DNA of 31,808 nucleotides from JBGZFC01 sp964631255 (GTDB taxonomy: Bacteria > Bacteroidota > Bacteroidia > Bacteroidales > Dysgonomonadaceae), in NCBI GenBank assembly GCA_964631255.1, contig CAZVWS010000024.1, forward strand, positions 1 to 31,808, written 5' to 3'. The position numbers were made by a program, and so were the translations under genes. This document shows positions 15,696 through 23,824 of the stretch, in pieces; the first letter of the stretch is position 1; each line of letters begins with the position of its first letter. The notes below the pieces were generated by a model. The model was not told the DNA's origin and made no database searches. It saw only the letters and a list, made by a program, of their open reading frames with translations.

Positions 15696-16312
15696 CTGTA
15701 AAATCAGAAAACGGTTTGTTATTTTGCTTGGAGCAAAACAGGATAGAAGCCGGCTGCGACGAGGCAGGACGAGGTTGTTTGGCGGGTCCGGTGTTTGCTG
15801 CTGCCGTTATTTTGCCCAATGGTTTTTATCACCAAAAACTAAATGATTCCAAACAAATATCGGAAAAGGACAGGGAGGAATTGCGCACTTTTATCGAAAA
15901 AAATGCGTTATGTTATGCCGTAGCCACTTGCTCCATCGAAGAGATTGACGAACTGAATATTTTGTGGGCTTCGGTAAAAGCGATGCACAAAGCGTTGGAA
16001 AAACTCGCCACCAAACCGCAACACATTTTGGTGGATGGCAACCGATTTCGTCCATTTTCCGACATTCCGTACAGTTGCATAATCAAAGGCGATGCCAAAT
16101 TCATGTCCATCGCTGCCGCTTCTGTACTGGCAAAAACCTATCGCGACGAATACATGCGAAATTTACACAGCCAATTTCCACAATATGGTTGGGATAAAAA
16201 CAAGGGTTATGCAACAAAATTGCATCGCGAAGCGATAAAAGAACATGGTATTTCGCCACACCACAGGCAAAGTTTCACGCTTTTGGAAAAACAATTAAAG
16301 ATTGAGTGGTAG
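15686..16312 (+). CDS. rnhB: Ribonuclease HII
   Basis: A 208-residue enzyme that removes ribonucleotides from RNA-DNA hybrids. The catalytic DEG-type motif is GCDEAGRGCLAGPV (D25, E26). DSKQIS, ILVDGNRF, the aspartate-containing IIKGDAKFMSIAAASVLAKTYRD and the C-terminal GYATKLHREAIKEHGISPHH follow in the usual order. Length is typical for the family. It overlaps the metallophosphoesterase gene by 10 bases and ends 18 bases from the convergent acyltransferase gene; no strong terminator is visible in that gap. Confidence 0.96.
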   Translation: MEITVKSENGLLFCLEQNRIEAGCDEAGRGCLAGPVFAAAVILPNGFYHQKLNDSKQISEKDREELRTFIEKNALCYAVATCSIEEIDELNILWASVKAMHKALEKLATKPQHILVDGNRFRPFSDIPYSCIIKGDAKFMSIAAASVLAKTYRDEYMRNLHSQFPQYGWDKNKGYATKLHREAIKEHGISPHHRQSFTLLEKQLKIEW

Positions 16313-16330
16313 CAAATTTGGCTGCTTCCG

Positions 16331-17281
16331 TTACAACGAAAGTTCAAAAGTCAGTTTCAAATCGGTACCACACCCCAAACTCTCTTTGAAATTGCTCAAC
16401 CCCAACGAAACAACAGATTCGGAAGAAGAGGGACCAATGTCTACCACATCAAAACCTTGTTGCGCATAATATTCAAATATTTTGAAGGCCAAAAAATTCA
16501 TCGGGTTTTGCGTGCTAAAATCGGGATGATGACCCCAATAAATGACTTGCACAACTTGATCCGAAAGCCGATACACAATTGCAGATGCAATATTTTGCCC
16601 GTTGCCAAGACTCAAAACAAATGAATCAATGGGGATAAGTTGGGAAACGGCACGCACATCGTCGAGCGAAAGAAAGAGATGATAACCTTTCGATTGCCTG
16701 TTTTTTTGGATAATTTCGTACGATTCGCTGAAAGCTTTATCCTCATTTACTCGAAAAATAAAATCGGATTTCAAACTTTTGTTGAAATTTTTTCGGGCAG
16801 CATAAGTAAAATTGGCGATGAAATGGTCGGACGAGCAGTTTTTTACCTTCATGAAATGATTTACATCTATCTGCCTTACTATAAATCCATTAACCAAAAG
16901 AGAATTGGCACATTTTGCCAAGAAATTCCGATCATAAAGTAAAGGTGGTAATACCATGGTACAAGTTTTGGCCTTGTTTTGCAACAAATAGGTTTTGAGC
17001 AATGCCAAACACTCGTTGAGCACATCGGTAGTAGGTTCTTTGCTCAAAAAATCGAACCCGCCAAATGGAGCAGAGAATGGAGAGACAAATTTTTCTTGAT
17101 TTTGCCCTAAAATTAGAGAGAGGCGCGGCGAATCTTTTTTTGTAAAAACAAGGTAGTGAATTTTTTCACATTTATGCCGATTCAACTCTATAAACGCAGA
17201 GCTGTTGTAGGGATGAAAATGATTTTTTTTGGTCAGATTTTCGTACGCAAGTGAATTTTCACAACAAATTAACTCCATCAT
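16331..17281 (-). CDS. FemAB/GNAT-like acyltransferase, probably sugar-modifying
   Basis: A 316-residue protein with the two-lobed layout of FemAB-related GNAT proteins (Acetyltransf_6-like). The N-terminal lobe contains SPFSAPFGGFDF and MVLPPLLYD. The C-terminal lobe has YAARKNFNKSLK, NRQSKGYHLFLSLDDVR, NIASAIVYRLSDQVVQVIYWG and DIGPSSSESVVSLGLSNFKESLGC. It follows two cupin ketoisomerase-like genes with a 2-base gap, so the likely role is N-acylation of the aminosugar made by that pathway. The start is one of two adjacent ATG codons (17281 or 17278). Family assignment is moderate; the acyl donor is unknown. Confidence 0.7.
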   Translation of the reverse strand: MMELICCENSLAYENLTKKNHFHPYNSSAFIELNRHKCEKIHYLVFTKKDSPRLSLILGQNQEKFVSPFSAPFGGFDFLSKEPTTDVLNECLALLKTYLLQNKAKTCTMVLPPLLYDRNFLAKCANSLLVNGFIVRQIDVNHFMKVKNCSSDHFIANFTYAARKNFNKSLKSDFIFRVNEDKAFSESYEIIQKNRQSKGYHLFLSLDDVRAVSQLIPIDSFVLSLGNGQNIASAIVYRLSDQVVQVIYWGHHPDFSTQNPMNFLAFKIFEYYAQQGFDVVDIGPSSSESVVSLGLSNFKESLGCGTDLKLTFELSL

Positions 17282-17283
17282 TA

Positions 17284-17700
17284 TCAGTGTGTTTTATATT
17301 CTAAAAAATCTGTATAATCCCGTATATAATCTTCCTCTTTATACAAATCGGAAGCGATAACCAGACACACTGCTCCCGACGAAAAATTGGCTTGCCGGCT
17401 CCAAATGCCGGGCGATACCAACAACCCTTTGTTGGGCAAATGAAGCATGACACTTCTTTTGCGCACGCCATCATCCAGCAGCACCTCAAAACTACCGCAA
17501 ACGGCAACCAATAGCTGCTGCAGTTCTTTGTGGGCATGCGCCCCTCTAGATGCACCGCCGGGAATATCGTATGTGTAAAAAATTCTCGGCATACCCGACA
17601 AAACGGATTGGTTGTTTTCTAAGACAGTGATATTTCCTTGTCGATTGCTTATTTTATTCAATTCTACAATTTTGCAATCGTCAACCGAGCTATTTTTCAT
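17284..17700 (-). CDS. FdtA/WxcM-type cupin, dTDP-sugar 3,4-ketoisomerase (HAH active site)
   Basis: A 138-residue single-domain cupin. The catalytic segment GGASRGAHAHKELQQLLVAV carries H55 and H57, the two histidines known in FdtA-type enzymes. GSFEVLLDDG and LVIASDLYKEEDYIRDY are further family signatures. FdtA/QdtA/Tyl1a enzymes convert dTDP-4-keto-6-deoxyglucose to the 3-keto isomer, the substrate of FdtB/QdtB-type aminotransferases. The aminotransferase at 4788-5885 is a candidate partner; no aminotransferase is in this operon. The start overlaps the upstream cupin stop (ATGA), implying translational coupling. Confidence 0.85.
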   Translation of the reverse strand: MKNSSVDDCKIVELNKISNRQGNITVLENNQSVLSGMPRIFYTYDIPGGASRGAHAHKELQQLLVAVCGSFEVLLDDGVRKRSVMLHLPNKGLLVSPGIWSRQANFSSGAVCLVIASDLYKEEDYIRDYTDFLEYKTH

Positions 17701-18104
17701 ATTTGTTTTATTTTTATGAAATCGGCAAATGAATAGATATAATCTTTTTCGTCGTATACGGATGAGGCAAGAACCAGCGCGACAGAATTGGTAGAGAAAT
17801 TATCCAATTTTCGCCAGATTAGTTTCGGTACATAGAGGGCGTTGTCTGCCTTATTCAGTAGAAATTTCTGCTCCCTCACGCCATCGTTTGTTATCACTTC
17901 AAAGCTGCCCGACAGGGCAACTATCAACTCCATATTCCGGTAATAGGCATGACCGCTTCGTTCGGCTCCGCCCGGCACATCACTAATCCAGTAAACTCTA
18001 TTTATTTTGAATGGAGCATCGCGCCACTCTTCAATCACGGAAAGATTGCCACGCGGATCGGGTATTTTTGTGAGTAATATTTTTTGGGGTTCGGGTTGCA
18101 TCAT
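17697..18104 (-). CDS. FdtA/WxcM-type cupin paralogue with HAY instead of HAH
   Basis: A 135-residue cupin homologous along its length to the downstream 138-residue protein: PDPRGNLSVIEEW, RVYWISDVPGGAERSGHAYY, IVALSGSFEVITNDG and LVLASSVYDEKDYIYSFADF. At the catalytic positions it has H52 but Y54 where its neighbour has a second His. I recall HAY/HAF forms as common among Bacteroidetes paralogues, so it is probably a functional variant, either an epimerase/isomerase with other stereochemistry or a regulatory partner. It starts 7 bases after the stop of the barrel gene. Tandem pairs of this type may form heterodimers; this is not shown by sequence. Confidence 0.83.
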   Translation of the reverse strand: MMQPEPQKILLTKIPDPRGNLSVIEEWRDAPFKINRVYWISDVPGGAERSGHAYYRNMELIVALSGSFEVITNDGVREQKFLLNKADNALYVPKLIWRKLDNFSTNSVALVLASSVYDEKDYIYSFADFIKIKQI

Positions 18105-18111
18105 TTGTCAA

Positions 18112-20172
18112 TTAAAATCGCCATCTCAGATAAGTAAAAATGTCGGTGCGGCTGTTACCGTCAATCAGTTCGGTTCCCGAACCAATTGTTTCTCTGTTGA
18201 AGTAACGCGTGTGTCCGCATTTAATTGAAAACGATACTTTTCTCGTAATATTGTATCTTGTCGAAAGCGACAAACGGATTCCTTTGCCATAAAACGAAGG
18301 CATGTAAAAGGTGGATAAAATATTTTTCTCGTACGAATACAAACGCACATTATACGTATCAGCATGAAAATAACCGAAATAGACATCTCCATTCCATTTT
18401 TGCGAACCTCTGTATCCCACATTTTGCGAAATCATGAAACCGTTTTCGGGCACAATATAGTCCCGCTTGTAGCGTGAGCCGTCTATAGTGGTTCTGAAAT
18501 TCCAACCACTCCGTAGCGTATTGTTGTATCGCAATCTCAATTTTTGGGTGTTGTAGGGCAACACAACCGATAGTTTGTTGTCGGGCAACGTGAAGTTGCG
18601 TTCTTTTTGTTTGTATCGATACCGAATCTCAATATTCGATTTGGAATGAATGGAATAACTACCGGACAGATAAAAATCGACTCCTTTTGACGGCGTATCT
18701 ACCGAAAATTGCAACCAAGGAAATTGGAAAAAATCGATATAGGTAGTTATCGAAACCCGATTGAGCGGTTTGAAAATGCTTCCGATATAGAAGCCTTGCT
18801 CGTTTTGTACACGGCTGTTTTCGGAAAATGTTTGCCCGTGCATGGCATTGTATGTAATTGGCAAATAACGCCATAGTGCCGAAATTGCGAAGTGCGAAGT
18901 GGGCGAATATTGCACCATATTGGTTGTAGCGGTAGCACCATTTTTAGCCCAGGCCGTTTCGCCAGCAACCGAAAAACTATTCCACCTGTAGGAATAATCG
19001 ATACTGATATTCATGTTGGACGAATCTCTCAAATAGTAAGCATTATATGCACGAAAATTGGGATTGAGCATTTTGTTATACACATGGTAAACGCCATTAA
19101 TCCCCAGTCTCAAATCAGATAATCGGTATTGGACACTCAAGCCTGCAACCTGTTCTCGGGCGTTGTTTTTCTTTTCCATTTCACCCGGTGTGCGGTGATA
19201 GCCATCGGTTTTGAAAGAGGTTATTTCGTCAAATCGGGAAATATTGGCATCCATTTTTTTGTTAGAATAAAAAGCGGTCAAACTGATATTCTTCTTCCCC
19301 AACACCACGGCTGCACCTCTGTAGAAAACACTTTCGGCAGTAGAAAAATGTCGTTTGGGTTCTTGCGGGCGGCTGACAATATTATTGACAACCCAAGCTT
19401 TGGACAGCATGAAATCGTTATTCAACACCAATCCTTGCCCAAACGAAAGTCGGAAATCGCCCAAAGCGACACTTCGCACCAAACCCAAATCTTTTACAAT
19501 AAGATGAAAACCGTAATGGTCGTATCCTTTTGCATATCCGGATTTCAAGAAAGGCTCGCCGGCATCCTTTTCGCCCAAAACACCAAATTGAATCTTGTCG
19601 CGATAGGTAAAAGCATACTTGAGCGAGTGGTAGAAATCTTCTCCCCGATATTTTCTGTTAGGATATTGTTGTAAAACGCTATCCGGAAAATCGCCATAAC
19701 CGGCTCGTCTACTGAGCGTTTTATCCAATCGGAAATGCACTTCGTTGCGTCCGTGTTTCAGAACTTCACCTACAGTTATCTTCTCTTTTTCCAACTCTCC
19801 TACATAAAAGAATGGCAAAATCAACTCCACTGTATTATAATCCAAAAGCGGCACATTACGCAGTTCAAACACGGTATAAATGGGTCGGTTTTTCTCCAAA
19901 AAAGTGGCAAGACTTTGCGACTGCTCTAGGGTGAGGAGCGGGAATTTTTCTAATTGCAATAGACTTACCGTATTCAGATTGAACGGATTGCTTTCCAATA
20001 ATAGCAGTTCTTCGTACATATTTTCTATCATGATGGCACCTGCATCCGAATCATCGTCCAATTTGTCTTCTGCCATCTGCTCCAAATAGGTTCTCCAATC
20101 GTTTTGTTGCGCCAATCCATTACTGACACAAAAAACAAAAAATACCAGAGATAAAAGAATTATACGTGCCAT
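18112..20172 (-). CDS. Helix-hairpin-helix (ComEA-like) plus beta-barrel envelope protein
   Basis: A 686-residue exported protein from the ATG at 20172. A signal peptide (ARIILLSLVFFVFCVSNGLA) leads to a N-terminal part with two helix-hairpin-helix-like repeats, one with NPFNLNTVSLLQLEKFPLLT (about 67-86) and one with FELRNVPLLDYNTVELIL. The remaining 550 residues are rich in alternating aromatic and polar stretches and end in TYLRWRF, a terminal phenylalanine as in outer-membrane beta-barrels. The function is unknown; the HhH part is related to ComEA. A nine-residue-longer start at 20199 is excluded because it falls near the transcription start set by the promoter at 20203-20232. It leads the operon with the two cupins and the acyltransferase. 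Confidence 0.85.
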   Translation of the reverse strand: MARIILLSLVFFVFCVSNGLAQQNDWRTYLEQMAEDKLDDDSDAGAIMIENMYEELLLLESNPFNLNTVSLLQLEKFPLLTLEQSQSLATFLEKNRPIYTVFELRNVPLLDYNTVELILPFFYVGELEKEKITVGEVLKHGRNEVHFRLDKTLSRRAGYGDFPDSVLQQYPNRKYRGEDFYHSLKYAFTYRDKIQFGVLGEKDAGEPFLKSGYAKGYDHYGFHLIVKDLGLVRSVALGDFRLSFGQGLVLNNDFMLSKAWVVNNIVSRPQEPKRHFSTAESVFYRGAAVVLGKKNISLTAFYSNKKMDANISRFDEITSFKTDGYHRTPGEMEKKNNAREQVAGLSVQYRLSDLRLGINGVYHVYNKMLNPNFRAYNAYYLRDSSNMNISIDYSYRWNSFSVAGETAWAKNGATATTNMVQYSPTSHFAISALWRYLPITYNAMHGQTFSENSRVQNEQGFYIGSIFKPLNRVSITTYIDFFQFPWLQFSVDTPSKGVDFYLSGSYSIHSKSNIEIRYRYKQKERNFTLPDNKLSVVLPYNTQKLRLRYNNTLRSGWNFRTTIDGSRYKRDYIVPENGFMISQNVGYRGSQKWNGDVYFGYFHADTYNVRLYSYEKNILSTFYMPSFYGKGIRLSLSTRYNITRKVSFSIKCGHTRYFNRETIGSGTELIDGNSRTDIFTYLRWRF

Positions 20173-20202
20173 TTTTATTTGATATTTAATTACAAACATT
20201 CA

Positions 20203-20232
20203 CAAATATAGCAAATTTTAATTAATATTCAA
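20203..20232 (-). promoter_or_regulatory. Bacteroidetes-type promoter, TTG-N19-TATATTTG
   Basis: On the minus strand a -33 TTG (20230-20232) is followed after exactly 19 bases by TATATTTG (20203-20210). This is the best promoter in the window. The expected transcription start is close to 20197, which puts translation at 20172. It is divergent from the promoter of the SpmAB gene. Confidence 0.8.
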
Positions 20233-20294
20233 ATTTTGCGCCCATTTTTTGAAGAAATATACCTTTTTTTCTTTCACGAAACTACGATAAATTG

Positions 20295-20302
20295 TACCTT
20301 TG
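20295..20302 (+). promoter_or_regulatory. -7 promoter element (TACCTTTG) for spmAB
   Basis: It fits TAnnTTTG and lies 33 bases before the ATG at 20336. TTC at 20273-20275 is 19 bases upstream and is a poor -33. The TTG at 20300 that opens the longest frame is inside this element, so it is not the start. Confidence 0.65.
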
Positions 20303-20335
20303 ACAGATTTTGAACTGCAACATTATCTTTTAATT

Positions 20336-21568
20336 ATGGTCTTAAATTATATCTGGGTAGCGTTTTTCATCATAGCATTCGTTGTAGCGTTGGTAAAACT
20401 TGTTTTTTTTGGCGATGTGAACGTGTTTACCGAAATCATGAACTCCACTTACGAATCGGCACGTACCGGTTTCGAAATTTCGTTGGGTTTGACCGGCGTT
20501 TTATCGTTGTGGCTGGGCGTGATGAAAATAGGCGAACGCGGCGGAATGATTGATTTGTTTTCGCGCGGTGTTGCTCCGCTTTTCTCCAAACTCTTCCCCG
20601 ATATTCCCAAAGGGCATCCCGCTTCAGGTTCTATTTTGATGAATGTTTCGGCAAATATGCTCGGGCTGGACAACGCGGCTACGCCGTTCGGACTGAAAGC
20701 CATGCAAGAGTTGCAAGAGATAAACCCGCGCAAAGACCAGGCATCCAATCCCATGATTATGTTTCTCGTGATGAACGCTTCGGGACTCACGCTCATTCCC
20801 GTTACCGTCATGGTTTATCGGGCACAGATGGGTGCGGTAAATCCTGCCGATGTTTTCATCCCGATAATGATAGCAACTTTTGTGGCAACTCTGGTTGGCG
20901 TAATTGCCGTTTGCTTGAAACAAAAAATCAATATTTTCAATAAAGCGATTATGGGCTTTTTTCTGGGAATGATTGCCATCATCGGCGGAACGGTTTTGGC
21001 GTTCAACTCCATGTCGCAAGAAAAAGCAAATGTCGTTTCGGGGTTAATCGCCAATATTTTCCTGCTATCTATCATCGTGCTTTTTATCGTAATCGCGATG
21101 CGAAAAAAGGTAAATATTTTCGATGCGTTTATCGATGGTGCCAAAGACGGATTCAAAACCGCCGTAACCATCATTCCCTATCTCATAGCCATTTTGGTGG
21201 GAATTGGGGTTTTTCGTGCATCGGGAGCGATGGATTTTTTGATGGAAGGTTTGCGCAGCCTGGTAGCTCTTACCGGCATGGACACCCGTTGGGTGGACGG
21301 CATGCCTACTGCCATTATGAAACCATTGAGCGGCAGTGGAGCGCGCGGCATGATGATTGACGCGATGAAAACTTTTGGTGCCGATTCTTTCGCGGGCAGA
21401 CTTTCGTCCGTGCTGCAAGGTGCAACCGACACCACATTCTACATCGTTGCTGTTTACTACGGCGCGGTAAACATAAAAAACAGCCGCTACACCGTTTCCT
21501 ACGCGCTTTTGGCGGATTTGGCAGGCGTTATTGCGGCAATATTCGTGGCCTACCTCTTTTTCGGCTAA
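20336..21568 (+). CDS. Fused SpmA-SpmB membrane protein (nucleoside-recognition/Gate domains)
   Basis: A 410-residue membrane protein in which SpmA- and SpmB-like halves are fused. The N half has LTGVLSLWLGVMKIGERGG and a LFPDIPKGHPASGSILMN - NMLGLDNAATPFGLKAM core, typical of SpmA. The C half has DGFKTAVTIIPYLIAILVGI, MKPLSGSGARGMMIDAM and LQGATDTTFYIVAVYYG, typical of SpmB. Both contain Gate-family helices. In Bacillus the pair supports spore core dehydration; in non-sporulating Bacteroidetes the fused form has no known role, perhaps small-molecule transport. The start at 20336 is chosen because an upstream TTG lies within the -7 element. It converges on the restriction-modification operon with a 19-base gap. 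Confidence 0.9.
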   Translation: MVLNYIWVAFFIIAFVVALVKLVFFGDVNVFTEIMNSTYESARTGFEISLGLTGVLSLWLGVMKIGERGGMIDLFSRGVAPLFSKLFPDIPKGHPASGSILMNVSANMLGLDNAATPFGLKAMQELQEINPRKDQASNPMIMFLVMNASGLTLIPVTVMVYRAQMGAVNPADVFIPIMIATFVATLVGVIAVCLKQKINIFNKAIMGFFLGMIAIIGGTVLAFNSMSQEKANVVSGLIANIFLLSIIVLFIVIAMRKKVNIFDAFIDGAKDGFKTAVTIIPYLIAILVGIGVFRASGAMDFLMEGLRSLVALTGMDTRWVDGMPTAIMKPLSGSGARGMMIDAMKTFGADSFAGRLSSVLQGATDTTFYIVAVYYGAVNIKNSRYTVSYALLADLAGVIAAIFVAYLFFG

Positions 21569-21587
21569 AAAATAATACTTAAATTGG

Positions 21588-22355
21588 TCAACTAGTACTA
21601 GTGCTTCTAAGATTTTTTTGATATTTTACATTTCTCTCTTTAAACAATCTAAGCTGAGACTCTTCCGTTGTATACAATTTTTTCTCGGTGCCATCTTTAT
21701 TAAGCTCTAACAATGTTAACCAATCAGCATTATTTATAGAAATCGAATTTTCGGGAACAACAGTTCGAATTTTTTTTATTGCGCTTAAATAGTATTCTTG
21801 GCTTATTTCACAAGCAGTTAAACTAATACCTGCTTGATAGCAAGCAATAGCAATCGTACCGCTACCTAAATGAGTATCTAAAATTTTATCACCCTTTTTA
21901 GCATACATTCTTAAAAGCCATTCATACAACTCTACAGGCTTCTGCGTTGGGTGAGTCTTGTTTCTATTTCTCCTTACACTATATCTAAAAATTTTTGACG
22001 GTTTATCTAATGACGTCCATGCCATTTCTGCCATTGAAAAATTATTCAGAGTTTCGGGTTGATTTTTGTCCCAAATAATGAATCCTTTGTTGTATTCACT
22101 TCTTAACCAAAGTTGTCCGAAGTAATTTCCTCCCCAAATAATTTGATTTTTTGAAACACGAAAAAGTTCATTGAAATATTCGTCATTAGGTTTTATATCC
22201 CATTGGCTGTATTCATCCATATTAAATTTGTAGTCGCCTCCTCTTTTAGTTTTGTTTAAAATTCCGTACGGTGGATCAACTATGGCAAGGTCGAAATAGT
22301 TATCTGGGTATCTTGCCATTAATTCCATATTATTTTCTCTTGTAATTGTAATCAT
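21588..22355 (-). CDS. DNA amino-methyltransferase (N6-adenine or N4-cytosine), beta class, of the R-M operon
   Basis: A 255-residue methyltransferase. Catalytic motif IV is VDPPYG (26-31), placed before the AdoMet-binding motif I DTHLGSGT (160-167), the order of beta-class enzymes. HPTQKP (135-140) and YQAGISLTACEISQEYY complete the fold. DPPY is usual for N6-adenine methylation, with N4-cytosine not excluded. The gene is the last of the operon, 10 bases after the endonuclease stop. A C5-cytosine methyltransferase stands earlier in the same operon, suggesting each modifies a different strand of one asymmetric site. The C-terminal 60 residues have no recognisable motif. Confidence 0.88.
   Translation of the reverse strand: MITITRENNMELMARYPDNYFDLAIVDPPYGILNKTKRGGDYKFNMDEYSQWDIKPNDEYFNELFRVSKNQIIWGGNYFGQLWLRSEYNKGFIIWDKNQPETLNNFSMAEMAWTSLDKPSKIFRYSVRRNRNKTHPTQKPVELYEWLLRMYAKKGDKILDTHLGSGTIAIACYQAGISLTACEISQEYYLSAIKKIRTVVPENSISINNADWLTLLELNKDGTEKKLYTTEESQLRLFKERNVKYQKNLRSTSTS
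21591..21602. repeat. 12-bp palindrome ACTAGTACTAGT at a convergent gene end
   Basis: The sequence is both a tandem repeat of ACTAGT and a perfect palindrome. It encodes the last residues (TSTS) of the amino-methyltransferase. No T run follows, so it is not an obvious terminator. Confidence 0.5.
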
Positions 22356-22365
22356 AGCAAGTTTT

Positions 22366-23823
22366 TCAATTTTTTGTTGCGAACCTTAAAATTGTTAAGT
22401 CTGAAATATTTTTACTAATATCTTTTCCAAGATTATTGACAATGATATTGTCAAAGTCCTCATAATCAATTTCTCTCACGTCATTGTCAATGCAGTTGTA
22501 CAAGTATTCCGAAAAAGTATTTGACCGAATAATTACAATCGGACTTGTACGAATATCTTGAAGAACCGCAGGGACATATCTTGGCGTAACCACAATTGTG
22601 TAAACTCCTCCAATTTTTTCTCGATGTCCTTCTAACCTTCCTGCATTTACACCCGAAAGTTTGTTCTTAGTTGATTTGGCATCAACTGCAAATTTTTTCT
22701 TTTTAGTAATATATAGACATTCCAAATCTGTATTTCCAGCTCCACCTACTTTTTCGACTTCTACATTATAGAACATATTGAAACCATCTGTCAGGGCATC
22801 TTCAAAAAGATATGCCTCTACTCCTTCATTATTATTTGCATATTGCTCAATAAGTTTAGGAAGATTAAGCAATTCAAGTTTGAGATTTTCAGTAACTTCT
22901 CCGATTTCAACTAAAAGAGTTTTTGGATAGAAACTATAAATTTCCTTAATAACATCAATTTTCATACGTTCAGGATCATTTAGCAATAAGGGTTTTTCTA
23001 AAAACGAATATTCGTTCTCTAACTGCTGCACTAATGCTTTTAGATTCTCAGGAATGGAAACTTCGTTTCTTGTTATTTTTCTACGTGTAAATTGCTTTTT
23101 AGAATTTCCGTGTTGTAGTTTAGTTATAATAATTCCATCTTGTTTATCTAATACACCTGCGCTTTTAAACAAAGTTGAAACATAATAATCCCATTCATAA
23201 GCAGAGTTCACATAAGCATGTCTGTCCTCTTGAAACTTTCGAGCTATTTCCTCATCTGAAAGACTTCTTAACGTTAATAGTTCATTTACTAAATCATTGT
23301 ATGCTTTTTGAGTTGCTTCTTTCAAAAATACTACAGAATAAGCCACTTCAAAAGCGTAAAGCTTTCTAGAAAGCTTGGGTTCCGAAAGCAATTTATAAAT
23401 CAAACGAAATGGATAAAGTTGAAATTCGCTATCTGTTCCGCTATGTGGATGCGGATATTGAACAGCCCAAAGCATTGTGAGAAATATTTTAGCTGTTTTA
23501 TCCTTATCGTCAACGTGTTTCAAAAATAAGTTACCAAGCGGACTGAATAAAAAGCGATCCTGTCCGTCAACTTTAGCCTGGTAGCCAAACATATAATATG
23601 AAAGTTGATTGATTTTGTGATTTATTGCATCAAGAGGTAATTCGGGATTTCTTTCGTTATATAATCCTAATTCCTTCAATTTCAAATTGAGATTTGTTTT
23701 GTCTTCTTTTGAAATACCTGTTTTTGTATATGATTTCAAAATTTCAGCTAACACAACTAATTTATCAAAATCAGTTGTGTGTCGGTATAAAATCCATTTT
23801 TTCCTATCAATTCTTAAAGTCAT
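22366..23823 (-). CDS. Type IIS-like restriction endonuclease, AlwI family
   Basis: A 485-residue endonuclease that I recognise as AlwI-like from its N-terminal RKKWILYRHTTDFDKL - LPLDAINHKINQLSYY pattern and YPFRLIYKLL. A PD-(D/E)XK-type core is visible near the C-terminus: D366 in AGNTDLECLY, and D381 and K383 in FAVDAKSTKNK. AlwI-family enzymes recognise short asymmetric sites and cut outside them. The first half is presumably DNA-binding. Codons are AT-rich compared with neighbouring housekeeping genes. It begins one base after the C5-methyltransferase stop, and an amino-methyltransferase follows. The recognition site is not predictable from sequence here. Confidence in an endonuclease is high; the AlwI label is good but unverified. 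Confidence 0.85.
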   Translation of the reverse strand: MTLRIDRKKWILYRHTTDFDKLVVLAEILKSYTKTGISKEDKTNLNLKLKELGLYNERNPELPLDAINHKINQLSYYMFGYQAKVDGQDRFLFSPLGNLFLKHVDDKDKTAKIFLTMLWAVQYPHPHSGTDSEFQLYPFRLIYKLLSEPKLSRKLYAFEVAYSVVFLKEATQKAYNDLVNELLTLRSLSDEEIARKFQEDRHAYVNSAYEWDYYVSTLFKSAGVLDKQDGIIITKLQHGNSKKQFTRRKITRNEVSIPENLKALVQQLENEYSFLEKPLLLNDPERMKIDVIKEIYSFYPKTLLVEIGEVTENLKLELLNLPKLIEQYANNNEGVEAYLFEDALTDGFNMFYNVEVEKVGGAGNTDLECLYITKKKKFAVDAKSTKNKLSGVNAGRLEGHREKIGGVYTIVVTPRYVPAVLQDIRTSPIVIIRSNTFSEYLYNCIDNDVREIDYEDFDNIIVNNLGKDISKNISDLTILRFATKN

Positions 23824-23824
23824 A

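Noticed and set aside
16313..16330. Terminator between rnhB and the convergent acyltransferase gene
   Set aside because: The AGC/GCT pairing is too short and no T run follows.
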